Source: an uncultured delta proteobacterium | GTDB taxonomy: Bacteria > Myxococcota_A > Polyangia > Polyangiales > Polyangiaceae | Direction: 5' to 3' | DNA length: 39,785 nt | Assembly: GCA_903892415.1 (NCBI GenBank) | Contig: CAITIQ010000447.1 | Span: 1-39,785, forward strand | Shown here: positions 25,336-33,262 of the stretch, one piece after another | Numbering within the stretch: position 1 is the first letter of the stretch | How the letters are laid out: each line of letters begins with the position of its first letter | Made by a program: the position numbers and the translations under genes | The notes under the pieces: generated by a model | What the model was told of the DNA's origin: nothing | Database searches by the model: none | The model's input: only the letters and a program-made list of their open reading frames with translations

Positions 25336-26628
25336 ATGCGCTACTTGTTCGCTGATTGCACACCGTTCCCGTTGCCGCAGAACTTCCTGGCCACCATCTG
25401 TGCCGGGACCGACGCCTGCGCGACCATCTTGCGGGCGGACGATCTCGTAACCGAGTGCAGTCAGTTGGTTCGCGAGGCCGAAGAGCGAGCGACGCGAGAG
25501 CTCGCGCAAATCGCAGGCGTTGTTCGGCGGCTCGAGTCGGCGTTTGGTGCGGAGGATCTAACGCCGCCCCCAGCGCAAAGGCCAACGCTCGGTCGCAGCG
25601 GCCCGGTCGGTGAGCAGGTGCTTGCGCGCATCCGCGAGTCAGCGCTGTCCACGGTGGAACTCGCTAGCACGGAGGTACTCGCCGCGCGCGATAGTCGGAT
25701 TGGCGCCGCGCTGGCGAAGGCTCCGCGCTCGCACGTGCTCCCGGCGCTCTCGACCTTCCTCTCATCGTACGAACTGCCGGAGACGGCGTGGGGCATTCGG
25801 TGGATCGCCGGCAGTACGCAAAGCGCAACCCAAGCCGAGCTCTATGCGCGTACGCCGTTCGGGCTCGACGCGCGCTTCGACCTGCAGATTCAGCCCGACC
25901 ATCTCTTCGCGCGCGCACCCCAGCTCGCGGTGATGGGAATCGAGGCAACCATCTCGCTCACGCTCAAGCCGCTCTTGCGCAAAGCCCGGCCATCACCGGT
26001 TCAACTCACCGGCATGTTCGTGACCCAGGTGGTGCTCACCCCGGAGAAGGCCAGCATGCGGCTCTCAGCGCACCCCAAGAAGCCCTCCGACGGCGTGGAC
26101 TTCGTGTTCACAGGCGAAGGCTCGCAGGTTGTCACGGCGACGCGGGTGGACAAGGACGGCTATCAACTCGCCGAGGGCGAGCAGTTGGGCTCCACCGACG
26201 CTTCGATGCTCCATCGCATTTGGTCGGTGGTCACGACGCACGTTGGCCAACTCGTGGCGTACCGCACCCGCATGACCTCAGCCTCACTCGGCGGCGTCTC
26301 GGTTAGCGAGATCCCGCGGCCGGAGCAGGTCGCCGTCGCGCTGATTCGTGCGCTCGCCCCGTACGTGCGCGAAATCGCGAAACGCACGCCCACCGCCCGC
26401 GAGTTGGCGCTGAAACGCGAGCTCGGCGACGGCTGTCGCGAGGAACTCTTCATCAGCTACGAGACGCTGCTCGAGCGCATCGCCTCGCTCAGCCCGGAGC
26501 GCCAAAAGGCCTTTGACGCCTTCGGCATCACCACCCGCTCCGAGGTCCGCTCGGAGCCACCGCCGGCCAACGTCTGGCAACTGCCGGTGATTCGCCCGCC
26601 GCGCATCCGAGCGGCGAAGGCCGGCTGA
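25336..26628 (+). CDS. conserved-looking hypothetical protein
   Basis: A 430-residue protein. Start ATG 25336 is chosen because GAGG lies 4 bases upstream and MRYLFADCTPFPLPQNFLAT looks like a real protein start; the upstream extension from 25213 is unlike its surroundings. Residues about 40-75 (QLVREAEERATRELAQIAGVV) are predicted to be coiled coil, and the remainder mixes beta-rich stretches (FDLQIQPDHLFARAPQLAV) with helices. No signal peptide, membrane span or known motif is visible. It stands alone: repeats flank it on both sides and the next gene is on the other strand. Intact frame over 1.3 kb and normal codon bias mark it as a real gene, but I cannot name a function. Confidence 0.72.
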   Translation: MRYLFADCTPFPLPQNFLATICAGTDACATILRADDLVTECSQLVREAEERATRELAQIAGVVRRLESAFGAEDLTPPPAQRPTLGRSGPVGEQVLARIRESALSTVELASTEVLAARDSRIGAALAKAPRSHVLPALSTFLSSYELPETAWGIRWIAGSTQSATQAELYARTPFGLDARFDLQIQPDHLFARAPQLAVMGIEATISLTLKPLLRKARPSPVQLTGMFVTQVVLTPEKASMRLSAHPKKPSDGVDFVFTGEGSQVVTATRVDKDGYQLAEGEQLGSTDASMLHRIWSVVTTHVGQLVAYRTRMTSASLGGVSVSEIPRPEQVAVALIRALAPYVREIAKRTPTARELALKRELGDGCREELFISYETLLERIASLSPERQKAFDAFGITTRSEVRSEPPPANVWQLPVIRPPRIRAAKAG

Positions 26629-26686
26629 GCGCTTTTCGGCAGGTCATCAGCCCGCGTTCCCCAAGCAACCGCGCGCCCCTTTGGCG

Positions 26687-26783
26687 CTTTCGGCCGCAGA
26701 TGGTTTATCTCCGGCCCAATGGGCGCTCACGGCAGCCCGCTCAACGCACGGCCCACCCGCGAGCGGCGGCCCGCCGCGACCAA
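26687..26783 (+). repeat. intergenic AGAT-N5-ATCT element, copy 3 (long form)
   Basis: CTTTCGGCCGC precedes AGATGGTTTATCT (26698-26710). A 22-base run at 26718-26739, starting AATGGGCG, is identical to copy 4, and similarity continues through CGAGCGGCGGCCCG to about 26783. Together with copy 4 this makes a direct repeat of about 86 bases. Confidence 0.85.
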
Positions 26784-26858
26784 TGCCGCACAAATCGCAG
26801 CGACCGTCGCAAGTGCACCGCATCCCTCCGCGTTGGCCCGCCCAATGCGCGCCCGTTG

Positions 26859-26951
26859 TGCCCGAGATGAGCCATCTCCCGGCGAATGGGCGCTCACGGC
26901 AGCCCGATCAACGATGGCCCCACCCTACGAGCGGCGGCCCGTCGCGAGCAA
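26859..26951 (+). repeat. intergenic AGAT-N5-ATCT element, copy 4 (long form)
   Basis: AGATGAGCCATCT (26865-26877) is followed by the 22-base run shared with copy 3 (26885-26906) and the shared CGAGCGGCGGCCCG. The centre lies 167 bases after copy 3, in the same orientation. Confidence 0.85.
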
Positions 26952-27020
26952 CTCCCCACGAACGGCCGTTCGACGACTAAGCAAATGTTGATGCCCCCCT
27001 CGGGCTCGCGGAGCTCGCCC

Positions 27021-27059
27021 GGTCCCCCCAAACTCGCGCTACGCGCTCGCGGGGGGACC
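27021..27059 (-). terminator. GC-rich inverted repeat, possible terminator of the kinase operon
   Basis: GGTCCCCCC (27021-27029) and GGGGGGACC (27051-27059) form a 9-bp stem around a 21-base loop containing CGCGCTACGCG. It lies 43 bases downstream of the kinase stop on the minus strand. There is no T-run, so it could also be an unrelated interspersed repeat. Confidence 0.45.
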
Positions 27060-27101
27060 CCGCCCGTCCACCACCAAGCCGCCAGCCGCTGCTTTAGAAC
27101 C

Positions 27102-28505
27102 TCAGTGCGGGATCAGCCCGAGGAACCAAGCCCCCGCGGCCAGCGCGCCGAGCAGCACGACCACCATCACGTAAACGATCGGAGAGACGCCGCTCTTTTT
27201 CTCGAGCGCCTCGGGCCGCCTACTTCCCGCAGGGCCCACCGGGTAGACGGCGGCGGGCGGGCCGCCGGAGGTACGCTGGGGCTCCGGGGTTGCTGGGCTT
27301 GGGACGTCATCCTCGAGCGCCGCCAGATTGCCGATACCGATCTCCATCGTCGCGCGCTGGATGCTGGCGCGGATCTGCGTCTCGCTGTCCGAACGGGGGG
27401 CGGGGATTTGCGAGGCGCTCACCTCGTCCACCCACTTGCCGATGTCGTCGATCTTGAGCTCCTCACGCTTCTCCGGCGTAGGCGAGTTGCCGGCCTTGTC
27501 TTGCAGCGAGGTGAACTCGAACAGCGCCTCTTCAATCAGCTTGTCGATAATGTTCGACGATTTGTCCGGCTTGCGTTGCTTGCGCAGCGACATCGCCCCG
27601 CGCACCAGCTCGGCGATGTCGAAGGCGCTGACCGGCTTGCCGTAGCGATAAAGGAAGGCCGTCAAATCCCGGCCGAGATCACGGGCCGTGGCGTAGCGCG
27701 ACTTCAGGTCCTGAGCGAGCGCGCGGCTGAGAATGCGGTCGAGCTCGGGCGGGGAATCCGAGCGCATACCCGAAAGCGGCGGGATGTTGGCGCGCTGAAC
27801 GAGCTGCACTGTCGCGAAGTCGGTGTCTCCCATGAACAGGCGTTTGCCCGAGAGCAGCTCCCACAAGATGATGCCGACCGCGAAGATGTCAGTGCGCGGA
27901 TCCACTTCTTCACCGCGCGCCGCCTCCGGCGAGAGGTAGCTGAACTTGCCTTTGATGATGCCGGGCTCGCTCTTCTCCAGCTGGCTGGAGGCCTTGGCCA
28001 AACCGAAGTCCACGATCTTCACCTCGCCGTGCTTGGTGATGAGCACGTTGGGCGGGGACATGTCGCGGTGGACGATCGAAAGCGGCTGATTGTCCGAGGT
28101 GGTGAGCTCGTGCGCGTAGGCGAGGCCTTCACAAATGCGGATCGCGATCGCCACCGCGATCTCCACCGGGAAGACCCGACCGTTGTTCTTCAGGTAGTCG
28201 TTGACGCCCTTGAGATCGGCGCCATCGACGTACTCCATGACGATGAAGTACGCGTTGTCACCGACACCGATGTCGAACACCTGCACGCAGTTGGAGTGGG
28301 AGAGCTGGGCCGAGAGCCGAGCTTCATCCAAGAACATCGAGATAAAGCGCTTCTTCTCCGAGAGGTGAGGCAAGACGCGCTTGATGGCCACGCGTTTCTT
28401 GAACCCCTCGATGCCTGCGCTTTCGGCGACGAAGACCTCCGCCATGCCGCCCGACGCGAGTCGCTCAAGGACACGGTATCGCTGTTGGGCGTGTGTGTCG
28501 CTCAT
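27102..28505 (-). CDS. membrane-anchored Ser/Thr protein kinase
   Basis: A 467-residue eukaryote-like (Hanks-type) kinase. The catalytic domain (about residues 10-290) has the Gly-rich loop LASGGMAEVF, ATP-binding Lys42 in VAIKRV, catalytic loop HRDMSPPN (Asp148, Asn153) and DFG at Asp166, so it should be active. A long linker with Pro/Ser/Glu (about 340-435) leads to one C-terminal membrane segment (PIVYVMVVVLLGALAAGAWF), which leaves only a few residues outside. The kinase is therefore cytoplasmic and tethered, with no outside sensor domain. It is the last gene after glgB and a small unknown protein on the minus strand, with an 86-bp gap before it. In myxobacteria Ser/Thr kinases control sugar-phosphate enzymes, so a role near glycogen metabolism fits; this is inference. 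Confidence 0.95.
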   Translation of the reverse strand: MSDTHAQQRYRVLERLASGGMAEVFVAESAGIEGFKKRVAIKRVLPHLSEKKRFISMFLDEARLSAQLSHSNCVQVFDIGVGDNAYFIVMEYVDGADLKGVNDYLKNNGRVFPVEIAVAIAIRICEGLAYAHELTTSDNQPLSIVHRDMSPPNVLITKHGEVKIVDFGLAKASSQLEKSEPGIIKGKFSYLSPEAARGEEVDPRTDIFAVGIILWELLSGKRLFMGDTDFATVQLVQRANIPPLSGMRSDSPPELDRILSRALAQDLKSRYATARDLGRDLTAFLYRYGKPVSAFDIAELVRGAMSLRKQRKPDKSSNIIDKLIEEALFEFTSLQDKAGNSPTPEKREELKIDDIGKWVDEVSASQIPAPRSDSETQIRASIQRATMEIGIGNLAALEDDVPSPATPEPQRTSGGPPAAVYPVGPAGSRRPEALEKKSGVSPIVYVMVVVLLGALAAGAWFLGLIPH

Positions 28506-28591
28506 GGGTGATACAGCTTAAGTACACGATATCGCGTCGGGCGGTTAACCAAACGGCGGCAACGACGCGAGCGAGCCTGTGCTTCGCGACG

Positions 28592-29155
28592 CTACACGCG
28601 CCGGGGCGCGTCCGGCCGAAACAGCGGCAGCGTGAGGGTCACCGTCGACTCGTGGTCGACGGGGCGCAGCTGCGGGACCGAAGGATCGGGCTCGACATCG
28701 AGCTCCTCCATTTCGAGCGGCGCTGGGAGCTGCACTGGCGGCGGAGGTACCGTGTCACCGCCGCGAGAGTTCGGGTAGCCGCTCGGCGGAGGTGGCACAG
28801 CCGACATCGGCGGACCCTTCAGATCCAAGGTATCGTCGCTCAAGACGCCGTCGGCGACGCTCTGTCTGGCGGCACCGCGCTGTTCGACGTGCAGGATGAC
28901 GCCGCTGCGCATCAGCGCGAAAGCGCCTGATTCCTCGTCTTGCTTCACGAACAAAGCCGCCGCACCGATCACCAGCTCGCCGGCCAGCGAGCCCTCGAGC
29001 TCAGGGTGGAGACAGGCAACGAATTGAGCCCCAACGCAGCCGCGGACCTCGGTCGGCAACACTCCTGTACGCGAGACGATCCAATGGCAAAGGCCGTTTG
29101 CGTCGAGCAGAAACGTGCAGGAGCGGGTGTGAACCGCATAAGCGACCTTGTCCAT
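28592..29155 (-). CDS. unknown protein encoded between glgB and a Ser/Thr kinase
   Basis: A 187-residue protein. I choose ATG 29155 (MDKVAYAVHTRSCTFLLDAN); TTG 29203 would overlap the glgB stop codon and add 16 Arg-rich residues. Residues about 10-110 (CTFLLDANGLCHWIVSRTG ... GAFALMRSGVILHV) look like a compact beta-rich domain. The C-terminal part is Pro-rich (MSAVPPPPSGYP, VPPPPVQLPAP) and then acidic. I do not recognise the family. It lies 44 bases downstream of glgB and 86 bases upstream of the kinase on the same strand, so it may be a substrate or adaptor of either; this is speculation from position. Confidence 0.65.
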   Translation of the reverse strand: MDKVAYAVHTRSCTFLLDANGLCHWIVSRTGVLPTEVRGCVGAQFVACLHPELEGSLAGELVIGAAALFVKQDEESGAFALMRSGVILHVEQRGAARQSVADGVLSDDTLDLKGPPMSAVPPPPSGYPNSRGGDTVPPPPVQLPAPLEMEELDVEPDPSVPQLRPVDHESTVTLTLPLFRPDAPRRV

Positions 29156-29199
29156 CAGAGCGGGGCCGCCGCTCCGATCACGTCGGCGAGGGGTGCGAT

Positions 29200-31581
29200 T
29201 CAACTTCGGTTCTCCTGCGCAGACGGCGTTGGGTCTTTGGTGGCCGAGGGCGGGCCATCGGGGTCGCGAGGCAGAGCGCGCGCGGCCAGCCGTTGGGCTT
29301 CCTCGAGCAGCTCCGCTTCGCTGGCAGCGCCATCGTCTTCGGGCACCAAGTAGAGCACACCGAGCGGCGGCAGGGTCAAGGAGAGCGAATGTGCAAAGCC
29401 GTGGGATGGGCTCGGCTCACTTTCAACCAAGCCGAGGTTACCGACGTTGCTGCCACCATACGCGGCGGCGTCGGTGTTGAGCAGCTCACGGTAGCGCCCT
29501 CCGCGCGGAACTCCGACCCGGTACTCGCGCCGAATGATGGGCGTGAAGTTGCCGACCACCACCACGAACACGCCGGTTGGTCGGGCCATGAGCTGCGAGC
29601 GCGGAAAGCGCACGAAGGAGATCACCGACTGCGGCGCATCGTTGGCGTCAATCCACTGAAAGCCGGCCTGCTCGTCGTCGAGTTCATAGAGCGCCGGGTG
29701 AGCGCGCAGAACGCTGTTGAGCTCGCGCACCACCGCTTGCAGCCCGCGGTGCAGCGGGTCCTTGAGCAGCTCCCACGGCAGCTCCGAAGCCTCGTTCCAC
29801 TCGGTGCGCTGCCCGAGTTCTCCGCCCATGAACAACAGCTTCTTACCCGGGTGCGACCACATGAACGCGAACATCGAGCGCAGCGTCGCAGCCTTCTGCC
29901 AAGCGTCGCCCGGCATGCGTCCGTGCAGCGAGCGCTTCAGATGAACCACCTCATCGTGCGAAAACGGCAGCACATAGCGCTCACTGAAGGCGTACATCAA
30001 ACCGAAGGTGAGCAACGTGTGGCGGTAGGCGCGAAAAATCGGGTCGAGCGAGAAGTAGTTGAGCGAATCATGCATCCAACCCATGTTCCACTTGAGGTCG
30101 AAGCCCAAGCCGCCTGCGTAGACAGGCCGAGTCACCCCGGGCCAGGAGGTGGACTCCTCCGCCGCGAGCACCGTTCCTGGGCAACGCTCGTGCAACGTGC
30201 TCGTCAGCTCGCGCAGGAAGGCGACGGCCTCGAGGTTCTCCCGCCCACCGTGCACGTTCGGTTCCCACTGACTCGGATGGTCGGCGGCGTAATCCAGGTA
30301 AAGCATGCTGGCCACCGCATCCACGCGTAGACCATCGAGGTGATACTCCTCGAGGAAATGGAGCGCGCTGGAGATGAGGAAGTTCTTCACCTCGGGCCGG
30401 CCCCAATCAAAGATGAAGGTCTCCCACTGACGGTGCTCGCCGCGCAGCGGGTTCCAGTGCTCGAACAGCGGCGTCCCGTCAAAGCGACCGAGCGCTGCAG
30501 CGTCCCGCGGAAAGTGCGCAGGCACCCAATCGAGGAGCACGCCGATGCCTCGGGAGTGGCACTTATCGACGAAGTATTTGAAGTCGTCGGGCGTGCCATG
30601 ACGGGCCGTGGGCGCGAAGTAGCCAGAGACCTGATAACCCCAGGAGCCGTCGTACGGATGTTCGGTCACCGGCAGGAGCTCGATGTGCGTGAAGCCGAGC
30701 CCGTGCACGTAGTCGACGAGCTCATCGGCCAGCGCGCGGTAGCTCGGAAACGGTAGGTCCTCCGCCGAGGGCGGTTGGATCCCCTCGCCTGCGGCTGGCC
30801 GCTTCCACGAGCCGAGGTGCACTTCGTAGATGCTCATCGCCGAACGATGCGCAGGCGTGGTCCCGCGCACTTTCTCCCGATAGGCCGCGTCTTGCCATTC
30901 GTGCCGCGAGACCCAAACGATCGACGCGGTGTTGGGCCGGAGCTCCATCGCCCGCGCCAATGGGTCGCTCTTCTCGATCACACCTTTGCGAGTGACGATC
31001 TCGTATTTGTAGTGCGCTCCCTCGAGCTCCAGCGGGACGAACAGCTCCCACACCCCGAAGGCAAGCCGGCGCATGGCGTGCGCGGCGCCGAACCATTCGT
31101 TGAAGTCGCCCACCACCCGCACGGCCAACGCTGACGGCGCCCACACCATAAAGCGAGTGCCGCGCACGCCCTGGTGCGTGAGCACGCGCGCACCGAGCAG
31201 CTCGGCTAGTTGGGGATGATGACCGTGCGCAAAAGCGGAGAGTTCCTGCTCGTCGACGCACGGCGAAAAACTGTACGGATCGAGCTCGCGCCGCGGCTCC
31301 CCGACGGGCGGTTGCACCCTCACCGCCAGCGGCCCGAAGAACCTCACCTCAGCCGAAAAGAGGCTGCGCATAGGCCCCTGCTGGGGCCGCACCGCGCGCG
31401 TGGCAGAAAGCCTCACCCAGGCCTCCGAGCCGAGCGGCGCGACCCAAACCTTCGACCCCGACTCGGCAGCGACCCGCGCGACACGCCGACCTGCATCCTC
31501 ATGGACGCCCAAGATCGTGTGCGGATCCGGGTGCAAGCCCAACAGCGCGCGGTCACAATCCTCGTCCAGCATCAGCGACAT
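29200..31581 (-). CDS. glgB: 1,4-alpha-glucan branching enzyme GlgB
   Basis: A 793-residue glycogen branching enzyme, which cuts alpha-1,4 chains and rejoins them as alpha-1,6 branches in the cytoplasm. A CBM48-type N-terminal domain (about residues 135-220, VWAPSALAVRVVGDFNEW) precedes the GH13 barrel with YEVHLGSW, DWVPAHFP, the nucleophile Asp421 in GLRVDAVASMLY, the acid Glu475 in LAAEESTSWPG, and the conserved PFSHDEVVH. The N-terminus (HPDPHTILGVHEDAGRR) matches the extra N-domain of long GlgB proteins. Length fits the long type (about 730-790). Start ATG 31581. It is the first gene of a minus-strand unit with the unknown protein and kinase downstream, and is divergent from an aldehyde dehydrogenase gene. 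No glgA, glgC or glgX is in the window. Confidence 0.96.
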   Translation of the reverse strand: MSLMLDEDCDRALLGLHPDPHTILGVHEDAGRRVARVAAESGSKVWVAPLGSEAWVRLSATRAVRPQQGPMRSLFSAEVRFFGPLAVRVQPPVGEPRRELDPYSFSPCVDEQELSAFAHGHHPQLAELLGARVLTHQGVRGTRFMVWAPSALAVRVVGDFNEWFGAAHAMRRLAFGVWELFVPLELEGAHYKYEIVTRKGVIEKSDPLARAMELRPNTASIVWVSRHEWQDAAYREKVRGTTPAHRSAMSIYEVHLGSWKRPAAGEGIQPPSAEDLPFPSYRALADELVDYVHGLGFTHIELLPVTEHPYDGSWGYQVSGYFAPTARHGTPDDFKYFVDKCHSRGIGVLLDWVPAHFPRDAAALGRFDGTPLFEHWNPLRGEHRQWETFIFDWGRPEVKNFLISSALHFLEEYHLDGLRVDAVASMLYLDYAADHPSQWEPNVHGGRENLEAVAFLRELTSTLHERCPGTVLAAEESTSWPGVTRPVYAGGLGFDLKWNMGWMHDSLNYFSLDPIFRAYRHTLLTFGLMYAFSERYVLPFSHDEVVHLKRSLHGRMPGDAWQKAATLRSMFAFMWSHPGKKLLFMGGELGQRTEWNEASELPWELLKDPLHRGLQAVVRELNSVLRAHPALYELDDEQAGFQWIDANDAPQSVISFVRFPRSQLMARPTGVFVVVVGNFTPIIRREYRVGVPRGGRYRELLNTDAAAYGGSNVGNLGLVESEPSPSHGFAHSLSLTLPPLGVLYLVPEDDGAASEAELLEEAQRLAARALPRDPDGPPSATKDPTPSAQENRS

Positions 31582-31597
31582 ATAGCAAGAACACGGG

Positions 31598-31625
31598 TTG
31601 GCACGCGCAACCAGCGCCGTAAGAT
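31598..31625 (+). promoter_or_regulatory. candidate promoter of the aldehyde dehydrogenase gene
   Basis: TTGGCA (31598-31603) and TAAGAT (31620-31625) are separated by 16 bases, close to the sigma-70 pattern. The position fits the 65-bp gap between glgB and the dehydrogenase start. Predicted from base pattern only. Confidence 0.5.
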
Positions 31626-31646
31626 GAGCGCACCTCGGAGGTTGTC

Positions 31647-33206
31647 ATGGAAGCAGTGGTAACGAGCAACCCAGCAAACAGCAGCCAGCGCGAGCGGATC
31701 ACCGTTCGATCGCCAGCATCAGGCCAGGTCATCGGGGAAGTGCCGGTGTTCGGCGCTGAGGAGGTCAAGGCCGCGGTGGAGCGCGCACGCAAAGCCCAGG
31801 TGAGCTGGGGCGCCCTCACGCAGGCCGAGCGATCGCGACGCGTGCTCAGCTTCGCGCACGCCCTGATCGCTCGCGAGGAGGAGCTGTGCGACCTGATCTC
31901 GCGCGAGGCTGGTAAGCCGGCCTTCGAGGCCTACTTGCACGAGGTCTCGGCCTCTGCCATCTGCGGTCAGTACTTCGCGAAGCACGCCGAGAAGCTCTTG
32001 GCACCACGCGCGGTCGAGCTGACGCTGGCCAAACATCGGCGGGCCACGCTTTATTACTCGCCGCGCGGGGTGGTTGGCCTCATTACGCCCTGGAATTTCC
32101 CTTTGTTCATGCCGCTGCGCGACTTGTTCATGGCGGTGGTCGCGGGCAACGCCGTGGTGCTCAAACCCAGCGAGGTTACTCCGCTGATCGCGCTCAAGGC
32201 CAAGCAGGTCTGGGATGACGCGGGCCTGCCGCCAGAGCTGTTTCAGGTGGTCACCGGCTACGGCCCCACCGGCGCCGCGCTGATCGACGCCGGCATCGAC
32301 TTCTGCGTTTTCACCGGCGGCGTCGCCACCGGACGTCGAGTCGCCGCCATGTGCGGAGAACGGCTGATTCCGTGCGTGATGGAGCTCGGCGGCAAAGCCC
32401 CGTTGATCGCCTGCTCCGACGCCGACGTAGAGCTCGCGGCGCACGCAGCGGTGTCTGGCGGCTTCGCCAACAGCGGCCAAATCTGCATCGCGGTCGAGCG
32501 GGTTTACGCGCACAAATCCATCGCCGAACAGCTCGAGCGGCGCATCATCGAGCGCACCCGCTCGCTGCGCGTCGGGGATCCGCAGCAACAAACGGTGGAC
32601 GTCGGGGCGATCATCTTCCCCAAACAGATCGACGTAGCCGAGGCACACATCGCCGACGCGCTCGCCAAGGGCGCCGTGCTCGCGACCGGTGGGCATCGCA
32701 TCGAGAGCAAAGGCAACTTCTTTCAGCCCACCGTGCTGACCAACTGCAACCCCAGCATGACCGTAATGACCGAAGAGATCTTCGGGCCGATCGTGCCGGT
32801 GATGCGCGTCGATTCGGATGAAGAGGCGCTCAGCCTCGCCAACCGCTCGCACCTCGGGCTGAACGCCTACGTCTTCACCAAGGACCGCAGCTACGGAGAA
32901 GCCTTCGCCGCGCGTGTCGAGGCCGGGAGCGTGCTCGTCAACGACGTGCTTACCAACGGGGGGATGCCCGAGACGCCCTTCGGTGGCATCAAGCAGTCGG
33001 GCTTTGGCCGGGTGCTCGGTGAGGATGCCCTGCGGGAGATGTGCAATGTTCGGCACGTCAACGTGGACCGCGTCGGCCTGGGCAGCAACAACCCGCTGTG
33101 GTTCCCCTACACCGACGCTGGGCTTTCCAGGCTGCGCAAAGCCTTTGGCCTCATGCTCGGCGGAGGCGGGCTGCTTTCTCGGCTAAGCAAGTCGATCCGT
33201 TCGTGA
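31647..33206 (+). CDS. NAD(P)-dependent aldehyde dehydrogenase
   Basis: A 519-residue aldehyde dehydrogenase. It oxidises aldehydes to acids using NAD or NADP. Catalytic Cys280 lies in SGQICIAVERV and general base Glu246 in VMELGGKAP, spaced 34 residues apart as in active members. Asn150 (TPWNFP) and Lys173 (VVLKPSE) complete the active and cofactor sites. The cofactor loop reads FTGGVATGR instead of the usual FTGSTATG, a small change. A tail of about 30 residues after WFPYT (SRLRKAFGLMLGGGGLLSRL) is amphipathic and not part of the common core. It begins at ATG 31647 with GGAGG 6 bases upstream. The substrate cannot be told from sequence. The next gene, a Ser/Thr kinase, is 56 bp downstream on the same strand. 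Confidence 0.95.
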   Translation: MEAVVTSNPANSSQRERITVRSPASGQVIGEVPVFGAEEVKAAVERARKAQVSWGALTQAERSRRVLSFAHALIAREEELCDLISREAGKPAFEAYLHEVSASAICGQYFAKHAEKLLAPRAVELTLAKHRRATLYYSPRGVVGLITPWNFPLFMPLRDLFMAVVAGNAVVLKPSEVTPLIALKAKQVWDDAGLPPELFQVVTGYGPTGAALIDAGIDFCVFTGGVATGRRVAAMCGERLIPCVMELGGKAPLIACSDADVELAAHAAVSGGFANSGQICIAVERVYAHKSIAEQLERRIIERTRSLRVGDPQQQTVDVGAIIFPKQIDVAEAHIADALAKGAVLATGGHRIESKGNFFQPTVLTNCNPSMTVMTEEIFGPIVPVMRVDSDEEALSLANRSHLGLNAYVFTKDRSYGEAFAARVEAGSVLVNDVLTNGGMPETPFGGIKQSGFGRVLGEDALREMCNVRHVNVDRVGLGSNNPLWFPYTDAGLSRLRKAFGLMLGGGGLLSRLSKSIRS

Positions 33207-33220
33207 GCCGAAGATAAAAT
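33192..33220 (+). promoter_or_regulatory. weak candidate promoter before the second kinase
   Basis: TAAAAT (33215-33220) is a good -10 match inside an unusually AT-rich patch. The -35 (TCGATC at 33192-33197, 17-base spacer) is poor. It would give a leader of about 36 bases before GTG 33263. Confidence 0.3.
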
Positions 33221-33262
33221 TTTGATGAATCTACCGACCACCCCCCCTAGAGTGACGTCCAG

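Larger units (their letters stand above)
26629..27101. other. intergenic region rich in repeats
   Basis: This 473-bp gap after the 25336 gene holds element copies 3 and 4 and a GC-rich inverted repeat at 27021-27059. No gene is supported here; the open frames on both strands are low complexity. Both neighbouring genes converge on it. Confidence 0.65.

Noticed and set aside
26886..28511. Long open frame on the plus strand opposite the Ser/Thr kinase
   Set aside because: The minus strand carries an unmistakable kinase with all catalytic motifs. The plus-strand read has no motif and is explained by GC-rich codon bias.
31719..33056. Long minus-strand open frame opposite the aldehyde dehydrogenase
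   Set aside because: The plus strand encodes a complete dehydrogenase with catalytic Cys and Glu. The antisense read lacks any recognisable feature.
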